Shown: positions 15,969 through 22,985 of the stretch, one piece after another | Position numbering within the stretch: the stretch's first letter is position 1 | Layout of the letters: each line of letters opens with the position of its first letter | Assembly: GCA_965656875.1 (NCBI GenBank) | Contig: CBFHMJ010000019.1 | Coordinates: forward strand, 1 to 25,804 | DNA length: 25,804 bases | Direction: 5' to 3' | Source of the DNA: CBFHMJ01 sp965656875 | GTDB lineage: Bacteria; Pseudomonadota; Gammaproteobacteria; Enterobacterales; Alteromonadaceae | Made by a program: the position numbers and the translations under genes | The notes under the pieces: generated by a model | The model's input: only the letters and a program-made list of their open reading frames with translations | Database searches by the model: none | What the model was told of the DNA's origin: nothing

Positions 15969-18477
15969 TGATTTTATTGAGCATTTATGCAATATGTTGT
16001 TGCAAAAAACAATCGTGACAGGACAGTTATCAAACGATGTATTGCTGACGGTTCAAAAAGTCATTAAAGCATCGGTTATAAGAGAATTACTGATTCAACA
16101 GATAACCGCTGAAGTACACTGTGAACTAAAAGTAAATTTCCCATCGCTTAATGTCGATCGACAAACAGGGTTGTTTAAGCAAAGTGAGAATACTATTGAA
16201 CTGGGTTCTGGGGACACTAAGATAGATTTACAGCTCAGAATTACCAATGCATCAATCGAAGCAAATGAATCTGAACGGACCATCTCAGACGCAATAAAAA
16301 CAATAAATACAACGCTGAAAACTTCAACAGCAATTGAAAAAACCATACGTCAGGTAATAACAGTTAAAGAACTGCCACGCTTTGTAGCTAACTATCATAA
16401 AAACCTGGACTGGAATCGCTTGTTTAATGGTTACTGGTCATCAAAATATATTGAGAACCAATTTAACGCAGCAAAAGCAATTATCGCACTTAAGGTCGAC
16501 CTTTCTGTACTGGCAGATGCCGTCAACCCACTATTTTTAGCCGTTTGGCAACAATGGCATGCCCGCCGTACAGCTGATGTTAAACAAGATATGTGGGATA
16601 ACATCAAACTAATTTCATCGGAAATTAAAAAGCAGTATCCGTTTCACGAGTATTCCGTTTCCCTCGGACATAAATACACCAATATTGAATTGTTATTTAT
16701 ACTGATGGATATTTTTAAACAACTGCAACTTCTGGCGGATATGTTAAATCAGACAGAGAATAAACAGAGTAATTTGAACAATTACTTCGTTGACTTGTCG
16801 AAACAATCTTCCTTGGATTTTAATGCTTCCCATAAAGAACTGGCAAAGCTTATTGCTTTTTGCATGCTTGTTGAGCATCGTCATGAAACATATGGTAAAA
16901 AACTCTGCTCAACAGAAAGTAAAAAGGATTTGTTGAAAAAATTGAATGACATATCCATGTTGTTTCTAACGTCTCAAAAGGTATTAAATAATAAGAAGCA
17001 GGCAGTCGCTAAAATTAGTCGGGTTAACCTCTATATCTGGCTACTGTATGAAATTACAAATTGTACAAAGACAGAGAATTCTGAAGACATAAGCCTGCTA
17101 CCATCAGACACCATTTACAGCGATATATGCTATGTGACTAAATGCTGCTGCCGATTCTTACTTTTCAGTTCAGATAACTATCCTTTTAAATTAAAACCAG
17201 CCAGACTCGCGGCATCGTTACTCCGACTCATTGACTTTCACGCCAATAATCAGCTGAAAGTAAAGCTTCCGCCAAATCTTGTTCAGCTAATCGCTGAATC
17301 CATTGATCATGAAAGTCAATTTGGACAACTGGTTGACGCCACTCAGCACTTTCAACACGTCTCAGATTTATATTTGAATGGACAATACTTCTTATCACAG
17401 CTTAAAGATGACTCATTGACTGACCTGACAAAGACGAAACAGGAATATGCGCTGGCATCACTCTTTCATGATATCGGCATGTTAAAGTGCCATCATGCCT
17501 ATCTGACAACCTCTACCTGGAAAGACAAATACACGGTAGAAGAGAACGTTGAGTACCTGAAGCAACTCAAATTTATATCCTCGACTGAAGCCACCAACAT
17601 TCATACTTATGAGTATGTTGAATATCAACAGCACGCGTTCAGTAGTGCCTTGATGTTACATCATGAAGCGAAACGACATAATTTACATCTTCCCGGAGAA
17701 CAGTCACCTCAACTCACTATCGAGTCACCAGTCATTCCTGCTGTGAGAAGTATTTTGTTTCACAGCATGTGCTATTTGCCTGACAAAAATGATGATGATT
17801 CGTTGGAAAAAGATCTGTCGGCAATGACACTGGCTCTGTTTGATTCGATTTATACCTGGCGACCGTCTACAACCTCAATAGGCAACTCGCAGAACATCAT
17901 GAGTTATGGTTTTGGTACGGCAATTGAAGCCGATTTAGCCCGTTTTGATGACAAGCGACTGGAAGTCGTCGAAAACAAAATCTTTTTGCTGAGAGAGACA
18001 ACAATCGGCAATTCTTTGCAATATTTGTTGAAGTTAATGCAGGGCTTTGGCCGTTTATCGTTTAATCATTATCTTAATGATGATCCGGTTATTCTATTAG
18101 AAGTCGATGACAAAGCTATTTTGCTAAAAGAATTAAAACGATTATCAGAGCTGCTTTTTCACGAAGTCTGTGACGGTATAAAGGACTGGATTAATCTGCA
18201 ATTTGAGTTTTGTACATTTCTAACTGAAAAAGCGAATGTTGAACATGTAAATACTGATGATGAAAAAAATGGAGAAGAAGAGAGTTTCACAGACATCCCA
18301 ACCATCAATCTTCAGCGGCTAAAAAAGTTCAGTCACTCAATATCGCCTGAAGAAATCGAAAAGCAGGTCATTATCATTCCCTCAAATAATAAAATTCTCG
18401 GCAACTTTGATGTGGTTAAGTTTATGGAAATACCTCGTGTCAGAGACTTTTTAAAACATCGTTCACGTTTTCATTAA
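15952..18477 (+). CDS. HD-domain protein, putative effector phosphohydrolase
   Basis: 841 residues from ATG 15952, overlapping the receiver gene by 17 nt. The first 450 residues are unrecognised, helical-looking and contain cysteines (KCCCRFLLF). The HD domain has upstream His residues in ATQHFQHVSDL, then SLFHDIGML with H506/D507, then a second His cluster MLHHEAKRH with H570/H571/E572, then ALFDSIYTWRP. HD...HHE at this spacing recalls HD-GYP phosphodiesterases, but the GYP loop is missing (LHLPGEQ instead). HD proteins hydrolyse nucleotides, cyclic dinucleotides or (p)ppGpp, so this is the likely catalytic output of the operon. Substrate cannot be read from the sequence. It ends 21 bp before a 32-bp palindrome. 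Confidence 0.75.
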   Translation: MTAVHSDFIEHLCNMLLQKTIVTGQLSNDVLLTVQKVIKASVIRELLIQQITAEVHCELKVNFPSLNVDRQTGLFKQSENTIELGSGDTKIDLQLRITNASIEANESERTISDAIKTINTTLKTSTAIEKTIRQVITVKELPRFVANYHKNLDWNRLFNGYWSSKYIENQFNAAKAIIALKVDLSVLADAVNPLFLAVWQQWHARRTADVKQDMWDNIKLISSEIKKQYPFHEYSVSLGHKYTNIELLFILMDIFKQLQLLADMLNQTENKQSNLNNYFVDLSKQSSLDFNASHKELAKLIAFCMLVEHRHETYGKKLCSTESKKDLLKKLNDISMLFLTSQKVLNNKKQAVAKISRVNLYIWLLYEITNCTKTENSEDISLLPSDTIYSDICYVTKCCCRFLLFSSDNYPFKLKPARLAASLLRLIDFHANNQLKVKLPPNLVQLIAESIDHESQFGQLVDATQHFQHVSDLYLNGQYFLSQLKDDSLTDLTKTKQEYALASLFHDIGMLKCHHAYLTTSTWKDKYTVEENVEYLKQLKFISSTEATNIHTYEYVEYQQHAFSSALMLHHEAKRHNLHLPGEQSPQLTIESPVIPAVRSILFHSMCYLPDKNDDDSLEKDLSAMTLALFDSIYTWRPSTTSIGNSQNIMSYGFGTAIEADLARFDDKRLEVVENKIFLLRETTIGNSLQYLLKLMQGFGRLSFNHYLNDDPVILLEVDDKAILLKELKRLSELLFHEVCDGIKDWINLQFEFCTFLTEKANVEHVNTDDEKNGEEESFTDIPTINLQRLKKFSHSISPEEIEKQVIIIPSNNKILGNFDVVKFMEIPRVRDFLKHRSRFH

Positions 18478-18497
18478 TAGTCGTGTGAAAACGGGCA

Positions 18498-18529
18498 TTG
18501 AGAAACTTTCACATGTGAAAGTTTCTCAA
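18498..18529. repeat. Palindrome copy 5, 32 bp perfect, between convergent operons
   Basis: The core at 18504-18523 is extended by 6 bp on each side (TTGAGA left, TCTCAA right). These arms differ from those of copy 3 yet stay fully self-complementary. It lies between the stops of the HD gene (18477) and the TPR gene (18548). It could be a bidirectional hairpin at the 3' ends of both operons, although no T-run follows. Confidence 0.92.
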
Positions 18530-18547
18530 GAGTCACTAAACAGAGAT

Positions 18548-20857
18548 TTAAAGATTGTATTGCTCTTCAATCGCCTGGTGGCGAACCAGCGCTTCCTTAT
18601 CACCTAACTTTTCGGACAAACGTGGCCAGATAAGCGGATGATCAAAATTTGCAATGCAGGCAAACAGGTCTTTATTTAACAGGCTTAAATCAGCCTCTGG
18701 TGGGCAAAGAATATAGAAATACAGTCCGGGAAGGGCGGATTCATCACCTTCTCGATAGAGTTCATATTCCTCATTGCTTCTTACTGACCAGAGGACACCA
18801 TGTCTTTCCATCACATCCTCTAAGGCAGCAAACCCGTCTTCACCCGGATGTACACCATCAACATCAAAGACAAAGTGAGGATTTGTTTCGATTGTTTTTA
18901 TGCTTGTATAGAGATGGTTGTAGTACCCGTCTGCATCATGCATGTAACCTTCATCATCTTCCTGATCCAGTTTATTGAGTGGGCCAGGATAAAAGACCAC
19001 ACGATCTCCGAAAAATTGCTGTTCATCAATAGAACGAACACCCGATATTTCAGCCTCTACTGGCCCGGTTCGTTGCGCAGCCATATTGACTTTTTCACCG
19101 GAATCGAGAGTTAGTTCGATACGACAGCTACCCATATTTTGTCTGACAGGCCCTTCGGTACTGTCCAGTTCAATATCCAGAATGGCGCAACATTGCCGAA
19201 CAAGGTCCCATTGTTCTGACAATGTCGCGGGGATCATCATATCCCAGTAATATTCTTTCAGGTTTTCCGGATCTACGTCTATATAACGTCTCCAGTACTC
19301 AATTGCTTTATCATAGTGTTCAAGAGTTTGTGCCAGTTGTGCGGCTCGTTGAAGTGAATTGTGGGCGTCTGGCGTTATTGCGAGGATTTGTTCAACAAAA
19401 GCAAATGATGCAGCCGGGTTTTCTGTTTCATATCGATAGCTACACAACCAATAGCAGTATTTTTTACTTTCATCAGACAATGTGTCGATAAATTCAGGCG
19501 TAAAAAAAGCATCAAAGGTATCGTTATGATTCTGATCAAGTAACAAAAAACCATAGCGTTGAAGTAAGTGGGGACGATTTACATCATGTTTTAGCCAGTC
19601 TTCAATCAAAGGCTGAGCCTGAGCATCGTAACCATTGGCTCTTAATGCATCATAATAAGCCTGAAAGATATACGCATTGTCTGAGAACTGCTTATACGCC
19701 AGATGTAGCGTGCCAAGATCCGGCATTTCACCGTCACTTTTGATCTGTTCAACCAGCGTTTCTTCATCCGGTGTAATGGCCATTGATTGAACGGTGGTAT
19801 CTCTGAGGTTTGTCAGTTGAGCCAGACGGTCTGATGCACCTAAATCTTTAACCAGCTGTTTAACGATTGTATTGAAACGCGCTAACGCGATATCCAGTGT
19901 AAATACATCATTGCGTTTCGCGGCCAGTGTTGCCTGAAATTCAATTAAACGGAGTGTCCTTCGAAGAATGCCCTGGCGAATAAACCGCTCAATCATGACA
20001 TTAAAACAGTAATTTAAATCGGCATTGTTCAGTGTTTCATCATGCTGTGCTTTAAGAAAGTTGATTTCACACCAGTCGCTGAATTTGCCAGGTTTATCAT
20101 GAATTTCAGAGTACCGACATTCGTATTCCTGTGCTTCGTCAAATTTTCCCTGGCGTGCCAATATAAGCGCAATTTGTTGTCGTTTTCCAAGGATAAATGA
20201 CTCACCTGCGTAGGGATTTTCTGCTGCTTTTGCAATAACCTCGGCCTTTTCATAATCCCCCAATTCTAAATAGATTGAGGACTCCATGAGCTCAAAGGGT
20301 TTATCATCCGTTTTATCACCTGAACTCGCGATAGCTTCCCTGGTATGTTTGAGCGCCTGAAGTGCCTGTTCAAAATCACCAGTATCCTCAATAGCGCTAA
20401 TTTTCTCTGCGGAGATGCATTTGTAACAATTCCAGGCCGGGGTGATTTTTGCCAGAGTCTCTGTTGAAACCGCAATTCGTTCATCGACGTATCCGGGTCC
20501 ATCGACAGATGCATAACAAGCGGTCAAATCCTGGACCGCGCAAATACTTTGTGGGCAATCCCGGGTTGATTCCTCCGATGAAAATTCGAAAAGTGCTATC
20601 GCTTCCGGTAGTTTTTCCTTGACATTATCTCTACTCAACACATGACTGTGTAGATACCAGTGCCGGGCAAAGACCTCCAGCCAGGGGTTATTTTCTGCTT
20701 TTACCATCGCTAAAAATTCAGGATAAAGCTGATCAAACTGATCATGTCGTTCATCAACGGCAGCAGAGGGTATCTGTTCAATTAAATCAGCAAGGCGATT
20801 GTTACCTTTTTCTCGCAATTGTTTCTTCAGGGCTGTAACCCAGCGCCATACATTCAT
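18548..20857 (-). CDS. TPR-repeat protein partnered with HSP90
   Basis: 769 residues. ATG 20857 has AAGGAG 7 nt upstream, the strongest ribosome site in this block. Residues from about 90 to 540 form helical repeats of TPR type (GDFEQALQALKHTREA, GDYEKAEVIAKAAE, QGKFDEAQEYECRY, EHYDKAIEYWRRYIDVDPEN). The C-terminal 210 residues are a different, acidic beta-rich domain that I do not recognise (GSCRIELTLDSGEKVNM, GDRVVFYPGPLNKLDQEDDE, HFVFDVDGVHPGEDGF). No signal peptide is seen. It is the second gene of an operon with the HSP90-family gene, 12 nt apart. In eukaryotes TPR proteins are HSP90 co-chaperones; the same partnership here is inferred from the gene pair. Confidence 0.78.
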   Translation of the reverse strand: MNVWRWVTALKKQLREKGNNRLADLIEQIPSAAVDERHDQFDQLYPEFLAMVKAENNPWLEVFARHWYLHSHVLSRDNVKEKLPEAIALFEFSSEESTRDCPQSICAVQDLTACYASVDGPGYVDERIAVSTETLAKITPAWNCYKCISAEKISAIEDTGDFEQALQALKHTREAIASSGDKTDDKPFELMESSIYLELGDYEKAEVIAKAAENPYAGESFILGKRQQIALILARQGKFDEAQEYECRYSEIHDKPGKFSDWCEINFLKAQHDETLNNADLNYCFNVMIERFIRQGILRRTLRLIEFQATLAAKRNDVFTLDIALARFNTIVKQLVKDLGASDRLAQLTNLRDTTVQSMAITPDEETLVEQIKSDGEMPDLGTLHLAYKQFSDNAYIFQAYYDALRANGYDAQAQPLIEDWLKHDVNRPHLLQRYGFLLLDQNHNDTFDAFFTPEFIDTLSDESKKYCYWLCSYRYETENPAASFAFVEQILAITPDAHNSLQRAAQLAQTLEHYDKAIEYWRRYIDVDPENLKEYYWDMMIPATLSEQWDLVRQCCAILDIELDSTEGPVRQNMGSCRIELTLDSGEKVNMAAQRTGPVEAEISGVRSIDEQQFFGDRVVFYPGPLNKLDQEDDEGYMHDADGYYNHLYTSIKTIETNPHFVFDVDGVHPGEDGFAALEDVMERHGVLWSVRSNEEYELYREGDESALPGLYFYILCPPEADLSLLNKDLFACIANFDHPLIWPRLSEKLGDKEALVRHQAIEEQYNL

Positions 20858-20869
20858 GGTTATACTCCT

Positions 20870-22669
20870 TTACATCATCGCGTTAAGTGACGCGGTGAAT
20901 TGCGCCAGTTGTTCAGTGATATCAGCGTTTGTGTTAGTCGCATCATGGCAGATGGTGATCATGAATGATCTCAGTACTTGTGCCAGATGATGCGCAAGCG
21001 GGTCGTTCTTAAAGTCAGTGAATAGTCGTTGAATAAGCGGGTTATTCAGATTGATATAGACATGTTGTGTAATTTCATCGTTTATCGTCGCTGTATGCAG
21101 CCGTGCCAGCGCCAGCGCAGCGCTGCCTACACGTTTATCCATATCATCCTGTTCTATTCGTTTTTTTAGCGCTACATCTTTATCTTCAATGATGATGAGT
21201 GGGATATGAGAAGGTTCAACCCGTGTAAAGTGAATACTGTCACCCGAGGACGAAAAGCACTGACGAAGCCGTTCAGCCTGTTCATCAGGTAATGTCACTG
21301 GTGGAAATAATACGCTGTTACCTGAGCCAGTCCCCAGCGTTATCAACGGCAGTTGATGCCTGTCTGCATATTTTTGACAATAGCTTGCTACGGCAAACAG
21401 GTAACCAGAAATAACTGGCATCATTCGTGCGCGGAACAGGACATCTTCGTAACTGTTCTTATCTTCAGTCCGCAGATAGAACGTGCGATTACTTTTTTCT
21501 AATAAAGCCTTCAGGGTGAGATCGCCCTGACTGGTCGGCACTTTCAAATCATCTTTCAGCAGATCAAATAATGTATCATCGACAACCGCTGCCCCCATAA
21601 GCGCCTGATTGTGACGGGTTAATACACGTCGCCAGTTTTCAGGTTCCTGCGTGGCTATCTGCTTCAGGCCGTTCACCAGTGAATGGGTGAGATACTCCCG
21701 GATCGCTGAAAATTGTTGATCGGTTTGAATATCCTCTCGACTCGCTGTAGGTGTCAGATGAGTCGTATTGATGACGCAGCCAACAAAGCCCGCCCAGCTT
21801 GGCAGCAAATCACGGCCTTCCTGAGTAATAAACATGTTGCGAATAAAGACAGACACGTTTCGATAGTCAGAGGTAGAAAAGCCAGACGCGTCCTGAATCC
21901 AGATAAGACCATGAATATTTAAAGATTCATTATAAGGCACCGGAATGACACAAACAGGCTTGAAATGCTCTTCAAACAGTTCTGCAAATGCCAGACGCTC
22001 TTTTTTGATTCGAACGGGAGATTGCTCCGTCGCATGACGCCATGGAACCGTGAGATCATTAACAGGCTTATCGTCATCGTTGATGAAAATCGGTATTGGT
22101 AACATACAACAATATTTCGCCAGCAGTGACCTTAATATATTGACTGATAGCAATTCCCGGTAATGCTCAGATATCGCAAGCGTCACCGTTGAACCGACAG
22201 AACGCTTATCAGCCTGTCGCACTGAGAATTGTTTGCCGCCTCGACTGGAGAAATTCCAGGACTGTTCAGGTGCTTGCCAGGACGTCGTCCAGACATCGAC
22301 TTTATCCGCGATAACATAAGCAGATAGAAACCCCAGGCCAAAATACCCGATCATCTCCTCGGTATCCGTTGCATGACGTAATTCTCGGGTGTAGCCCGAA
22401 CCTATCGTTGCCAGAAACTGATGAATTTCATCATACGTCAGGCCAGAACCGTCATCTTCGATAATCAGTTGATGCTTTTTTTCGTTCACCCGAATACGAA
22501 TATGCATGGTTGACGCGTGATTTGCTTCGAGTTTACGTCGTATACAGGCATCATGAGCATTTTGAATAAGCTCACGGATGGCGACATGTGGAGTGGAGTA
22601 GAGGTTCTTACCCAGGACTTCCAGTAGTCCTTCCATGTTGACATTTGTTTGATGTATTTCTGTGGTCAT
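20870..22669 (-). CDS. HSP90-family (HtpG-like) chaperone
   Basis: 599 residues from ATG 22669. All GHKL ATPase motifs are present: E33/N37/D40 in RELIQNAHDA, D72/G74/G76 in EDDGSGLT, the lid GYFGLGFLSAY at 108-118, and GSTVTLAI. The middle domain is of HSP90 type (FIRNMFITQEGRDLLP, then HLTPTASREDIQ with the conserved Arg), and the C-terminus (INLNNPLIQRL to LAQFTASLNAMM) resembles the HtpG dimerization end. So this is a full-length HSP90, a little shorter than housekeeping HtpG and fairly diverged, most likely an extra accessory copy. No MEEVD tail is present. It is the first gene of the operon with the TPR protein. Substrates are unknown; a defence-related role is only a possibility from context. 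Confidence 0.88.
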   Translation of the reverse strand: MTTEIHQTNVNMEGLLEVLGKNLYSTPHVAIRELIQNAHDACIRRKLEANHASTMHIRIRVNEKKHQLIIEDDGSGLTYDEIHQFLATIGSGYTRELRHATDTEEMIGYFGLGFLSAYVIADKVDVWTTSWQAPEQSWNFSSRGGKQFSVRQADKRSVGSTVTLAISEHYRELLSVNILRSLLAKYCCMLPIPIFINDDDKPVNDLTVPWRHATEQSPVRIKKERLAFAELFEEHFKPVCVIPVPYNESLNIHGLIWIQDASGFSTSDYRNVSVFIRNMFITQEGRDLLPSWAGFVGCVINTTHLTPTASREDIQTDQQFSAIREYLTHSLVNGLKQIATQEPENWRRVLTRHNQALMGAAVVDDTLFDLLKDDLKVPTSQGDLTLKALLEKSNRTFYLRTEDKNSYEDVLFRARMMPVISGYLFAVASYCQKYADRHQLPLITLGTGSGNSVLFPPVTLPDEQAERLRQCFSSSGDSIHFTRVEPSHIPLIIIEDKDVALKKRIEQDDMDKRVGSAALALARLHTATINDEITQHVYINLNNPLIQRLFTDFKNDPLAHHLAQVLRSFMITICHDATNTNADITEQLAQFTASLNAMM

Positions 22670-22985
22670 TTTAAATCCATAAGGTATGCCATTCTTTTTG
22701 ACGCAAGCATATTAGAAATATAGCAATTTGGTTGTCAATGTCCGGGCATCCTGTTGTCCCATTTCGATATGAAGATTTCGATCAAAGTTTAATGACATTG
22801 AACTCGCACAAAACGTCATTCGCAACGTCCGACATGCACTAACACTAACGATGTTCGATATATCAACGATTTTTATATTTACATTGCTCAATGCTTTCGT
22901 TAAATTCCGTTCCTTTTAAAGAACCACGAAAAATAATGAAATCAAACTGATGTCATTGGCAAAAGCCATGACGAAGGAGAATGCA
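22670..22985. other. Divergent intergenic region, HSP90 gene to FG-GAP gene
   Basis: 316 bp. It contains the HSP90-operon promoter and, at its right end, the AAGGAG ribosome site of the FG-GAP gene. I see no convincing promoter for the FG-GAP gene, no long hairpin, no coding potential and no copy of the 20-bp palindrome. In-frame ATGs at 22950 and 22968 could extend the FG-GAP gene. Confidence 0.5.
22709..22738 (-). promoter_or_regulatory. Strong sigma70-like promoter of the HSP90-TPR operon
   Basis: On the minus strand TTGACA (22738-22733), an 18-bp spacer and TAATAT (22714-22709). The predicted transcript start near 22702 leaves a leader of about 33 nt before ATG 22669. A housekeeping-type box rather than a heat-shock one suggests constitutive expression. 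Confidence 0.6.

Noticed and set aside
4073..22985. Search for att direct repeats and an integrase bounding the mobile block
   Set aside because: I found no integrase gene, tRNA end or matching flanking direct repeats at 4073-4238 or 22670-22985, so element borders cannot be placed.
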